Shown in pieces: positions 1 through 7,596 of a DNA stretch of 10,065 bases (positions are counted from its first letter, which is position 1; each line of letters begins with the position of its first letter). A program made the position numbers and the translations under genes. The notes under the pieces were generated by a model. That model saw nothing but the letters and a program-made list of their open reading frames with translations. It had not been told where the DNA came from and did no database searches. The DNA is from Eubacteriales bacterium (GTDB lineage Bacteria; Bacillota_A; Clostridia; Christensenellales; Aristaeellaceae). The stretch lies in contig JARKQO010000335.1 in the NCBI GenBank assembly GCA_029974855.1, forward strand, positions 1 to 10,065, given 5' to 3'.

Positions 1-388
1 ACCCGCCGAAAAGACCCTGATCTGCGGCCTTGCGGAGCACACCCATACCGAGGCCTGCTACGATGAGGCAGGGAACCTGATCTGCGGCTTGGAGGAGCAT
101 GTTCACACCGAGGAATGCTACCAGGAGCCGGAGACTGAGGAGACCGAACCCGCCGAAAAGACCCTGATCTGCGGCCTTACGGAGCACACCCATAGCGAGG
201 CCTGCTACGATGAGGCAGGAAACCTGATCTGCGGCTTGGAGGAGCATACCCACACCGAGGAATGCTACGCTGCCGAAAGGATCCCTCTTTGCGGCCTTAC
301 GGAGCACACCCATACCGAAGCCTGCTACGATGAGGCAGGGAACCTGATCTGCGGCCTGGAAGAGCATACCCACACCGAGGAATGCTAC
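1..388 (+). repeat. In-frame tandem repeats encoding Cys/His motifs
   Basis: There are three DNA copies, starting at 1, 148 and 268, with periods of 147 and 120 bases. The first copy carries about 27 extra bases encoding a Glu-rich spacer. Each copy encodes two versions of C-G-L-x-E-H-x-H-x-E-x-C-Y, giving six motifs with spacing C-x4-H-x-H-x3-C. Copies two and three are nearly identical, with differences concentrated at the start of the unit. The array is already under way at base 1, so its true copy number is not visible. The C/H spacing resembles a metal-ligand set, but metal binding is an inference. Confidence 0.93.
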
Positions 389-3300
389 CCCAACACGGAG
401 GCGGACCTGGAAACCGCCGCCGACTGGGAGGCCACCTTGCCCACTTTGTCCGGGGACGACTGGGCCGAGAACCTGGTTCTGGTAGCCCGCTCCCAGCTGG
501 ACTATCAGGAAAGCACGGCGAACTTCCAGCTTTCTGAGGACGGAACCCTCAGGCAGGGCTATACCCGCTACGGCGCGTGGTACGGCGAGCCCTACGGGGA
601 GTGGGACGCCATGTTCGCGGCCTTCTGCCTGTACTATGCCCAGATCCCGCCCCAGGCGCTGCCCGCCTCCGGGGATACCCAGGGCTTTGCCACCCAGCTG
701 GAGGAGCTGGCCCTGTACCGGGCGGCTTCCGGCTATGCCCCCCAGGCCGGGGACCTGATCTTCTTCGACCAGAATGAGGATGGCATGGCTGACCATATGG
801 GCATCCTTCAGGAGGTGGGGGAGGAATCCCTCTCCGCCATCCAGGGGGACAGCGATGGCCGGGTGGCCGCCAACGACTATTCGCTCCAGGATTCCACCAT
901 CGCGGGCTATGGCTCTTTGGGAGCGGCCTGGCGGCGGTATGAGCTGCTGCGGGATCCCGTGCCCCTGCTGCCGGGCTATGACTATGCCCTGCGCTACAAG
1001 GGCGAGGGGTACACCGTCATCGTAGGCTATAACGACGACGCGGAGATTCCCCTGGACGCCACTTTGATGGTGGAGGAATACCTGCCGGGCACGCCGGAAT
1101 ACCAGGCCCGGTACCAGGACCTTCAGAGGGTGCTGGCGTTGCGGGAAGACCAGGAGGCCCTGGCATCCCCGGAGGAGGGAATTGCCCAGGAGGCGCCGCA
1201 AGCGCCCCAGACCATAGGATCCCGGGGGCTGTTGCAGGATGTGTGGGCCTTGGATTCGCCCGAAGTTTTGCAGGGCGCAGGGGACACTGAAATCCCAGCG
1301 GGCGGAGAAGCACCGGAGGAGCCCTACGTCCAGGAGGAGCCCTACGCCCAGAAAGAGCCCTACCTCCAGGAGCAGCTGCCCCTGCCGGAAGGCGAATTGC
1401 CCACCCCCAACTTTGCGCGGGTGTTCAATGTGGAAATTGTGGCACAGGATGTGGAGATTGAGCCCAAAGCCCCGGTGATGGTGCAGATCACCTTTGACGA
1501 CGAGCCCCACGCCGAGGGCAGCAGCGTGCTGCACTTTGCCCAGGAGGGTGCGGAGCTGCTGGAGGGCGAGGCGGTCAACTCCGTAGTGGGGGAAAGCGGC
1601 GCAAGCCAAGTGGAATTCTCCCTGAACAGCTTTTCGGATATCGTGATCTTTGCGGACCTGGGCCTGATGGAAGTGATGCCCATGGCCCTTGCCGCCGGGG
1701 TTCCCACCATCAGCTTCGACGCTGAAAAGAAGATTGACTGGCTGGGGGACGGCGTCACGAACTCGGATGCCGGCATTACGGGCGAGGATTTTTACCGCCT
1801 GTACCTGGATGCCATTCCCAAGGGTGAGCCCATCGACCTGGTGGTAATCGTGGACCGCTCCACCAGCATGAGTTATAGGGTCGCGGCCAATGATACCAAC
1901 AGCGGCCTGAAGCGGGATGAAGCGGTTAGAGACCTGCTCAACGGCACAAGCGGCAATCCCGGCTTTATCAAGCGTTTCCTGCAGCTGAATGCGCAGAATT
2001 ACCTTTCCATCGTGTGGTTTGGCGGTGACGATCCCAGTAACAATGGGACCTTCCCCAACGGGACCCACTTCGGCACTGTGACGAACTGGACACAGAATCA
2101 GAACTACACGGTGAGCACTACTGGCCGTGGTAACAATACCAGCGCTGGAGGGCTCGTGGGCTACCGGGGGAACAGCGGCACAAACTATATGGCGGGGCTG
2201 TGGGCCGCGGCGGATATGCTGCGCTCCAATAGTACCATTGCCAATAACGGCCATGTGAAATTGGTGGTGTTTTTGACCGACGGCGCACCCACCGTTTATG
2301 TGGGGACCAGCAGCAGCAGTAATAACGGCGCCACCTATGCCAACTATCTGACTTGGGTTGCCAACGGGCGTCCCACCTCGGGCTCAAACAGGCTCTTCAT
2401 GAAGGGCAGCGGAGTTGACGACAACGGGGGGACCAACAACCAATTCAACCGGACGCCCGCAATCAACGCGTTTAATGACTTCATGGCCAACAATGCGGGG
2501 ATCGTGTTCAGCACCATCATGTTCGCGCCATCAACCGCGGACAAGACCGTGGCGAACGCTATGACGGCCAACGGCGGAATGATGACACACACGGCGGGCG
2601 CGGACATCCTTGACGAGGCGTTTGCCAACTCGGTGGGTTCAATCATCTCCACCAATCTCTTCACGATTGAAGACAATCTGAGCAAATATGTGGCGTTGCA
2701 TGCGACGCTGCCTAACCTCAAGATTCAGCGCGTAAACCTGCTCTCAGGGGCGACGCAGTTGCTGTGGCAAAGCACCGGCGCCTTTACCCCGGCGGCTGTG
2801 GGCACCGCAAAGACCATCGGTTCTAGCCAGACGGCCAATGGCGGAACTGCGAGGACTATCATCGACGCGGTAACCTATACCGCTCTGACACCCGGGAACT
2901 CCACCGGTAAGGTGCTGGTCACCTTTAAATCGAACTATGCGGTGGACCTCCAATGGGTGTACACCCTCTCCTTTAACGTGAAAACCACAGAGACCGCCTA
3001 TACGGAATATGCGGCAACGGGCTATAACCAAACGGGCCAGGCCAATACCGACTATCCCGGCAACACCACCAGCTCCGGCAAGGCTGGCTTCCGCTCCAAC
3101 TATTCGGCGCAATTGACCTACAGCAGCGGCACCGTGGCCTATCCCCACCCTGTGGTGCAGGTGATCAAGGACATTGTGTTTGAAAAGCGCGACGTGGTCA
3201 CCGGGAACCCGGTGGTCGGGGCAAAGTTCAACCTGTACAATGAGACGGGCTCCACCGGCGATCCGGTGATCCCCGGCACGAGCCCGGCCAAGAGGGGCGT

Positions 3301-4792
3301 GAAGGTCAACACCACGGTTTACACCACCGGCGCCAACGGCAGGGTGACTTTGGCCCGGCTGCCTTCCGGAATCTATTGGCTCCACGAAACCGAGGCGCCC
3401 ACAGGATACAATCTCCTATCCAGCGCCCTGGGCTTTACCCTGAACACCGCCACCGGAGTCATCAGCGGCCTGACGGACGCGAACTTGATGGCGTTGCCGG
3501 GAGCCGGGGACACAGGCATTCAGCTCATCGTCAAAAACATTCCCAAGAGCAACGTGAAGGTGGAAAAGGTTTGGCAGAACATGGACGGCACGGCGTATAC
3601 GGGTACGATGCCCAACGTCACCATCAAGCTGTTCCGGGAGAAGCTGACCACCCACACCGTTCCCGGGAGCGGGCCTGGGCCAAGCCATGCGGTGACATTC
3701 GTGGTCACAGGCAATGGAGGGGACGGAATCATTTATCCCCTGGCAGGCAGCACCCGGAACGTCGCCCATAACGGCAGCATCACCTTTTACGGCCACAGAT
3801 GGGATATTCCCGTATCCGTAACGGTTGCGGGCGGGGGCGGCACCCTTGCGCGGACCGGCACCTACAGTTACGGCGGATGGCTTGACGTTCCCGTATATAC
3901 CCTTTCAGGCATTCAATCCGATGCCACTGTTACCATCCGCTTTGCCGAGTTCTGGGGCAACCAGGTAGCGGACACGCTGTTTTCCATCACAGGCTACACC
4001 GTGCCGACCTCCGGCGGCGGCACCACCACCTATACCTCCTGGGATAAGGATACCTCCTTCCAGCAATCCGCAACGCTCTCCTCCGCCTCCGGCTGGAGCT
4101 GGCAGTGGAACGACCTGGAGGTTGGCAGCGCCAGCGGGGAACCATACCGCTACTACGTGGAGGAGGACCCGGTGCCCACGGGCTTCGTGGTAAGCTACAG
4201 CAGCAATAACGAGACCCGCGTCACCTCCGGCACCATCACCGTGACCAACAAGTGCACCTCCGTGCCCCTTTCGCTGAAAAAGGTGGACAACGCCACCGGG
4301 GCAACTTTGGCCGGAGCGCAGTTCAACCTGTACCGCCAGCTGGCGGACGGAGAAACCCTGCCCCCGGGGCAGACCGCCGTGCCCATCCCCGGCACGGTTC
4401 CGGTCAAGAGCGGCGTGAAGATCAACACCACGCCCTATACCACGGGCAGCGACGGGACAGTGTCGCTGGGAGAACTGTTCCCCGCCACTTACTGGCTAGA
4501 GGAAACCAAGGCCCCGGACGGGTACCAGCTGCCTACGGTCTGGTTTGGCTTCCAGTTGGCGCCCACCGGGACGGTTACGTCCCTCACAACCGCGTGGCTG
4601 CAGGTGGACCCCGGGGATGCCCACCGGCTGGTGGCGAAGAACCAAAAGGGCTACTTGCTCCCCAAGACCGGCGGATGGGGAACCAATAAGGTTACAAGGC
4701 TTGGCATGGCGCTGCTGGCGCTGGCCTGCCTCGTATACATCGCGGGCAGAGGCAAAAAACGCGGGAAGGAGGGGAATATGCTTAGCAGATAA
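2..4792 (+). CDS. Giant LPKTG-anchored VWA pilus-tip adhesin, 5' partial
   Basis: The frame is open from base 2 and the start lies outside the window; the TTG at 89 falls inside the repeats. Residues are numbered from base 2 (1596 visible). Residues 1-129 are Cys/His repeats. About 153-317 is a CHAP-like (NlpC/P60-type) domain with the His (265) in ADHMGI, but Asp202 sits where a WCAMF Cys is expected. About 337-555 is a strand-rich linker region with EEPYxQ repeats. About 604-887 is a VWA domain with a full MIDAS: DRSTS (Asp618), Thr727 in GTNY and Asp760 in LTDG. SpaA-like domains lie at about 1055-1180 (HETEAPTGY) and 1420-1551 (EETKAPDGY), flanking a CnaB-like domain at 1184-1417 with a long insertion. 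Lys, Glu and Asn in the expected strands suggest internal isopeptide bonds. LPKTG (1553-1557), a membrane segment and a Lys/Arg tail end it. VWA plus Cna domains match known tip adhesins. Its ligand is unknown. Confidence 0.93.
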   Translation, partial: PAEKTLICGLAEHTHTEACYDEAGNLICGLEEHVHTEECYQEPETEETEPAEKTLICGLTEHTHSEACYDEAGNLICGLEEHTHTEECYAAERIPLCGLTEHTHTEACYDEAGNLICGLEEHTHTEECYPNTEADLETAADWEATLPTLSGDDWAENLVLVARSQLDYQESTANFQLSEDGTLRQGYTRYGAWYGEPYGEWDAMFAAFCLYYAQIPPQALPASGDTQGFATQLEELALYRAASGYAPQAGDLIFFDQNEDGMADHMGILQEVGEESLSAIQGDSDGRVAANDYSLQDSTIAGYGSLGAAWRRYELLRDPVPLLPGYDYALRYKGEGYTVIVGYNDDAEIPLDATLMVEEYLPGTPEYQARYQDLQRVLALREDQEALASPEEGIAQEAPQAPQTIGSRGLLQDVWALDSPEVLQGAGDTEIPAGGEAPEEPYVQEEPYAQKEPYLQEQLPLPEGELPTPNFARVFNVEIVAQDVEIEPKAPVMVQITFDDEPHAEGSSVLHFAQEGAELLEGEAVNSVVGESGASQVEFSLNSFSDIVIFADLGLMEVMPMALAAGVPTISFDAEKKIDWLGDGVTNSDAGITGEDFYRLYLDAIPKGEPIDLVVIVDRSTSMSYRVAANDTNSGLKRDEAVRDLLNGTSGNPGFIKRFLQLNAQNYLSIVWFGGDDPSNNGTFPNGTHFGTVTNWTQNQNYTVSTTGRGNNTSAGGLVGYRGNSGTNYMAGLWAAADMLRSNSTIANNGHVKLVVFLTDGAPTVYVGTSSSSNNGATYANYLTWVANGRPTSGSNRLFMKGSGVDDNGGTNNQFNRTPAINAFNDFMANNAGIVFSTIMFAPSTADKTVANAMTANGGMMTHTAGADILDEAFANSVGSIISTNLFTIEDNLSKYVALHATLPNLKIQRVNLLSGATQLLWQSTGAFTPAAVGTAKTIGSSQTANGGTARTIIDAVTYTALTPGNSTGKVLVTFKSNYAVDLQWVYTLSFNVKTTETAYTEYAATGYNQTGQANTDYPGNTTSSGKAGFRSNYSAQLTYSSGTVAYPHPVVQVIKDIVFEKRDVVTGNPVVGAKFNLYNETGSTGDPVIPGTSPAKRGVKVNTTVYTTGANGRVTLARLPSGIYWLHETEAPTGYNLLSSALGFTLNTATGVISGLTDANLMALPGAGDTGIQLIVKNIPKSNVKVEKVWQNMDGTAYTGTMPNVTIKLFREKLTTHTVPGSGPGPSHAVTFVVTGNGGDGIIYPLAGSTRNVAHNGSITFYGHRWDIPVSVTVAGGGGTLARTGTYSYGGWLDVPVYTLSGIQSDATVTIRFAEFWGNQVADTLFSITGYTVPTSGGGTTTYTSWDKDTSFQQSATLSSASGWSWQWNDLEVGSASGEPYRYYVEEDPVPTGFVVSYSSNNETRVTSGTITVTNKCTSVPLSLKKVDNATGATLAGAQFNLYRQLADGETLPPGQTAVPIPGTVPVKSGVKINTTPYTTGSDGTVSLGELFPATYWLEETKAPDGYQLPTVWFGFQLAPTGTVTSLTTAWLQVDPGDAHRLVAKNQKGYLLPKTGGWGTNKVTRLGMALLALACLVYIAGRGKKRGKEGNMLSR
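1316..1369 (+). repeat. Three EEPYxQ hexapeptide repeats
   Basis: Three consecutive 18-base units encode EEPYVQ, EEPYAQ and KEPYLQ within the acidic, proline-containing linker that joins the CHAP-like region to the strand-rich region before the VWA domain. It is probably an extended spacer. No function can be read from the sequence. Confidence 0.85.
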
Positions 4793-4817
4793 GCTTATCT
4801 TTCCCGTGCCTTATCAA

Positions 4818-4834
4818 CGGGCGGCGGACGCCCG
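4818..4834 (+). other. Small GC-rich hairpin upstream of the pilin gene
   Basis: A perfect 6-bp stem (cgggcg/cgcccg) with a 5-base loop lies in the 100-base gap between adhesin and pilin. No T-run follows, so it is not a standard terminator. The rest of the gap is A-rich, and I see no convincing -35/-10 pair. It may be a leader or mRNA-processing structure, or chance in GC-rich DNA. Confidence 0.35.
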
Positions 4835-4892
4835 CGAACCAAAATCAAAAGCCAATCAAGTAAAACAAACAGAAGAAAGGACGATTACCCCC

Positions 4893-6629
4893 ATGAACAT
4901 GAAGAAACTTACCAGCCTGGTACTGACCCTGTTGCTGGTCCTAGCGATGGCCGCCCCGGCTTTCGCGGGGGGAGTTACCGGCACCATCACCATCAACAAC
5001 GCCGCGGACGGCACCGCTGCCGCTGGCCGGACCTTCAAGGCCTACAAGATCCTGGACGTGACCCTGTCGGGCACCTCGCCCGCCTATCACGTGCCCGCAG
5101 CCATGCTGCCCTGGTACACCAGCCACTTCAGCCTTACGGCTGACGAGCTGTCCACCCCGGGCAAGACCGATGCGGCTGTGGTGGCGAGGATCGAGGCCAT
5201 GAGGACCAACAACGCCGCGATGGAGCTCTTCGCGCAAGACGCGCTGGCCGCCGCGAAGACCGCTGGCATCACGCCCGAGACGATCGGCCCAGTCACGATG
5301 TCGGCAACCGTTCCCTACGGCTACTATGTGATCGAGCAGACCTCCCCCGCCCCCACCGGAGGTAGGGTATCCGCAGTCATGATTGACACCACGAACCCCG
5401 ACGCGGTCATTGCTCTGAAGGCGGACACCCCCGGCATCATCAAGGCCATCGTGGTTGCCGGGCCTCCCGCTTCGGATAAGGATGCCGATGATGTCGCCGT
5501 CGGTGATGAGGTAAACTACAAGATCACCGGCAAGGTTCCCAGCATGACCGGCTTTGAGACGCAGTATTACTACACCGTCACCGATACCCTGAGCGGAGGC
5601 CTGACCTATGCGGACAGCCTCGTGGTGAAGCTGGACAAGGGGTCCGGTTTGGTCGCACTCGTGGAGGGTGATGACACAGGCGCGGATGACTACCATGTTG
5701 TGATCACGGGACCGGCAGCATTAGGGGACCCGACCAATATCAGGATCATCTTCCATGATTTCCTTGATTACAAAGCTTTGGCTGGCAATGCCATTGAGAT
5801 TACCTACAAGGCCATTCTGAACGAGAAAGCCGTGGTAGGCGAGGCGGGCAACCCCAACACCGCGAATCTGATCTATTCCAACAATCCCGGGAAAGAGGGC
5901 ACACCCACGACCGATGACAATCCGCCTGATGACGACACCGTGGTGGGTAAGACCCCAGACCAGAAGACCCTGACCTTCACCACCGCCATCGAGCTGACCA
6001 AGGTGGACGCCGCCGCTCCCGCAACCAAGCTGGCCGGCGCGAAGTTCAAGCTGGAAGGCACCGCCATGAACAAGGTGCTGGTGTATGGCGATGTGTACAC
6101 GGCGAACGTCAGCGGTACCTACTACAAGCTGCTGGCAGGCACCTACACCACCACGGCTCCTACGGCGGGAACCGCACATCTGTATGAGACCCCCACGACC
6201 CTGTACATTAAGGAAAACAAGCTGACTGTACAGGAAACCCCCCTGGCGGTGGCCGCTGAAGGCTGGACGGGCGCGGACGGCATCCTGAAGTTCGCGGGCC
6301 TGAGCGCCGGCACCTACACCCTCACCGAGCTCGTCTCCCCCCTGGGCTACAACCTGCTGACCACTCCCCTCACCATCACCATCGGCGTTACCTTGCCCGC
6401 GACGGTTACCACAGGGCTTGAAACGGCCACCTGGACGGCAACCCTTAGCAGCGGGACGGCCACTGTCGATGCCGGCATCATCAAAATCACGATTGGGAAC
6501 AACAAGGGCGTGGAGCTCCCCGGCACCGGCGGCATCGGTACCACCTTGTTCACCATTGGCGGTATCGTGCTGATGGGCGCGGCCGTGCTGTTGCTGGTGA
6601 TGCGGCGCAAGAAGCAGACCAAGGCCTAA
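4893..6629 (+). CDS. Probable backbone (major) pilin, LPGTG-anchored
   Basis: The 578-residue protein is probably the shaft subunit exported by Sec and polymerised by the class C sortase encoded next. The ATG at 4893 is chosen because a typical signal peptide follows at once (MNMKK, hydrophobic core, APAFA ending near residue 25) and an AGAAGAAAGG Shine-Dalgarno lies about 12 bases upstream. The frame stays open further upstream, but only over the adhesin gene. The N-terminal domain ends near YYVIEQTSPAPTG. About residues 185-345 resemble the fimbrial isopeptide-forming D2 domain, ending NTANLIYSNNP. A C-terminal SpaA-like domain carries an E-box-like YTLTELVSPLGY (Glu479). LPGTG is at residues 542-546, followed by a membrane segment and an RRKKQTK tail. 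No canonical YPKN pilin motif is visible; Lys184 in GIIKAIV, between the first two domains, is a candidate acceptor. The backbone role is inferred from size, architecture and position. Confidence 0.9.
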   Translation: MNMKKLTSLVLTLLLVLAMAAPAFAGGVTGTITINNAADGTAAAGRTFKAYKILDVTLSGTSPAYHVPAAMLPWYTSHFSLTADELSTPGKTDAAVVARIEAMRTNNAAMELFAQDALAAAKTAGITPETIGPVTMSATVPYGYYVIEQTSPAPTGGRVSAVMIDTTNPDAVIALKADTPGIIKAIVVAGPPASDKDADDVAVGDEVNYKITGKVPSMTGFETQYYYTVTDTLSGGLTYADSLVVKLDKGSGLVALVEGDDTGADDYHVVITGPAALGDPTNIRIIFHDFLDYKALAGNAIEITYKAILNEKAVVGEAGNPNTANLIYSNNPGKEGTPTTDDNPPDDDTVVGKTPDQKTLTFTTAIELTKVDAAAPATKLAGAKFKLEGTAMNKVLVYGDVYTANVSGTYYKLLAGTYTTTAPTAGTAHLYETPTTLYIKENKLTVQETPLAVAAEGWTGADGILKFAGLSAGTYTLTELVSPLGYNLLTTPLTITIGVTLPATVTTGLETATWTATLSSGTATVDAGIIKITIGNNKGVELPGTGGIGTTLFTIGGIVLMGAAVLLLVMRRKKQTKA

Positions 6630-6669
6630 TCCGGGCAAACCCCCGCGGGCGGCGGAAGAATGAACAAAG

Positions 6670-6701
6670 CCGCCGGGAATGGCTCAGGCCATTCCCGGCG
6701 G
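6670..6701 (+). other. 14-bp perfect hairpin between pilin and sortase genes
   Basis: The two arms (ccgccgggaatggc and its exact reverse complement) enclose a tcag tetraloop. The structure starts 40 bases after the pilin stop and ends 24 bases before the preferred sortase start. No T-run follows, so it is not an ordinary rho-independent terminator. A role as a 3' stabiliser of pilin mRNA, a processing site or a partial attenuator that lowers sortase relative to pilin is inference. Confidence 0.8.
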
Positions 6702-6712
6702 ATGATGGGCAC

Positions 6713-6718
6713 AGGGAG
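6713..6718 (+). promoter_or_regulatory. Ribosome binding site that fixes the sortase start
   Basis: AGGGAG lies 7 bases before the ATG at 6726. An in-frame ATG at 6660 lacks a well-spaced site and would make the 14-bp hairpin part of the coding sequence, adding a hydrophilic 22-residue extension ahead of the membrane segment. The site therefore favours 6726. Confidence 0.75.
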
Positions 6719-6725
6719 CATACCG

Positions 6726-7532
6726 ATGAAGGGCAAAACCGTTACGACGATACTGTTGGCGCTTGTTTTTATCATAGGGCTGTCCCTGCTGGTCTATCCA
6801 AGCTTTAGCAACTACTGGAACTCCTTTCGCCAAAGCAGAGTGGTTTCCAACTATGAAAGGGCCGTGGGGGACCTCTCCCAGGAGAGCTCTGAAGAAATCC
6901 TCCAGGCGGCACATGCCTATAACCAAAGGTTGCTGGCCAACCCCAACCGGTTTTTGGACGGGGACGATAACGACCCGGAATACCTGAGCCTGCTGCGCCT
7001 TGGGGACAGCGATGTGATGGGCTACATCATCATTCCCAAGATCAACATCCGGCTGCCCCTGTACCACGGTACCAGCGACGAGGTGCTGCAGGTGGGGGTG
7101 GGCCACATTGTGGGCTCCTCCTTGCCCGTGGGGGGAGAGAGCACCCATGCCGCCCTGTCGGGCCATACCGGGCTTCCCTCCGCCTCGCTGCTGACGAATT
7201 TGGATCAGCTGAAAATGGACGACCGGTTCTACCTCCATGTGTTTGGGAATCAGCTGGTGTATCAGGTAGACCAGATTCTGGTGGTGGAGCCCGATGAAAT
7301 TGACTCACTGGAAATTACCCCGGGGGAGGACCATGTTACGCTGGTAACGTGCACCCCCTACGGCATCAACTCCCACCGCCTGCTGGTGCGCGGAACGCGC
7401 ATCTTCCCGGAGGCGGCGGAGGTACTGGGCGAGGCGGAGCTGCTGGACACCTGGGTGGTGGCCACCTTGATGGCCCTGCCGCCGCTGCTGCTGTTGCTGC
7501 TGGTTCTGGTGGTTTTTCGCAAGAGAAAGTAA
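6726..7532 (+). CDS. Class C (pilin-polymerising) sortase
   Basis: This 268-residue membrane transpeptidase would cleave the pilin LPxTG signal between Thr and Gly and join it to a lysine of the next subunit on the outer membrane face. An N-terminal membrane segment (about 5-24) runs into YPSFSNYWN, typical of class C enzymes. Next come MGYIIIPKI (from Met98), SGHTGLP with catalytic His147, and TLVTCTPYGINSHRLLVRG with Cys209 and Arg218. A second membrane segment (about 243-264) and an RKRK tail end the protein, as usual for this class. The usual DPF/DPW lid in the region before the core is not obvious; only NDPEY (Asp83-Pro84) is there, next to the YLSLL segment. It lies 96 bases after the pilin gene and is probably co-transcribed with it. 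The class assignment is secure; exact substrate range is inferred from position. Confidence 0.95.
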   Translation: MKGKTVTTILLALVFIIGLSLLVYPSFSNYWNSFRQSRVVSNYERAVGDLSQESSEEILQAAHAYNQRLLANPNRFLDGDDNDPEYLSLLRLGDSDVMGYIIIPKINIRLPLYHGTSDEVLQVGVGHIVGSSLPVGGESTHAALSGHTGLPSASLLTNLDQLKMDDRFYLHVFGNQLVYQVDQILVVEPDEIDSLEITPGEDHVTLVTCTPYGINSHRLLVRGTRIFPEAAEVLGEAELLDTWVVATLMALPPLLLLLLVLVVFRKRK

Positions 7533-7566
7533 GGGGCGCGCCCGCTGCCCTTTGGACATAGAAGAG

Positions 7567-7585
7567 AATCGGGAAAGGGCCGATT
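7567..7585 (+). other. Short hairpin abutting the minor pilin ribosome site
   Basis: A 6-bp stem (aatcgg/ccgatt) with a 7-base loop ends directly before the GAAGG Shine-Dalgarno at 7586-7590. It could affect ribosome access, but the stem is short and may be chance. Confidence 0.3.
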
Positions 7586-7596
7586 GAAGGGATGTC

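Noticed and set aside
89..91. TTG as the start of the adhesin
   Set aside because: The frame is open back to base 2 and the upstream codons encode another copy of the same Cys/His repeat, so the true start is outside the window.
1..388. Regular DNA repeats that might suggest a CRISPR array
   Set aside because: The repeats are 120-147 bases long, contiguous and wholly in frame, without unique spacers. They encode a protein motif array.
4545..4892. Upstream extension of the pilin reading frame
   Set aside because: It overlaps the adhesin's sorting signal in another frame and would place the signal peptide in the middle of a protein. The ATG at 4893 has a ribosome site and a signal peptide directly after it.
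4793..4892. A separate promoter for the pilin gene
   Set aside because: I could not find a convincing -35/-10 pair in the 100-base gap, so I do not annotate one.
5721..6638. Long minus-strand open frame opposite the pilin gene
   Set aside because: The translation is Gly/Gln/His-rich with no recognisable domain and mirrors the codon bias of the real gene on the plus strand.
6670..6701. Hairpin as a complete rho-independent terminator
   Set aside because: No T-run follows the stem, and the class C sortase just downstream has no visible promoter of its own.
7534..7543. GGGCGCGCCC palindrome after the class C sortase
   Set aside because: A 10-base palindrome in GC-rich DNA is readily expected by chance and has no flanking T-run or repeat partner.
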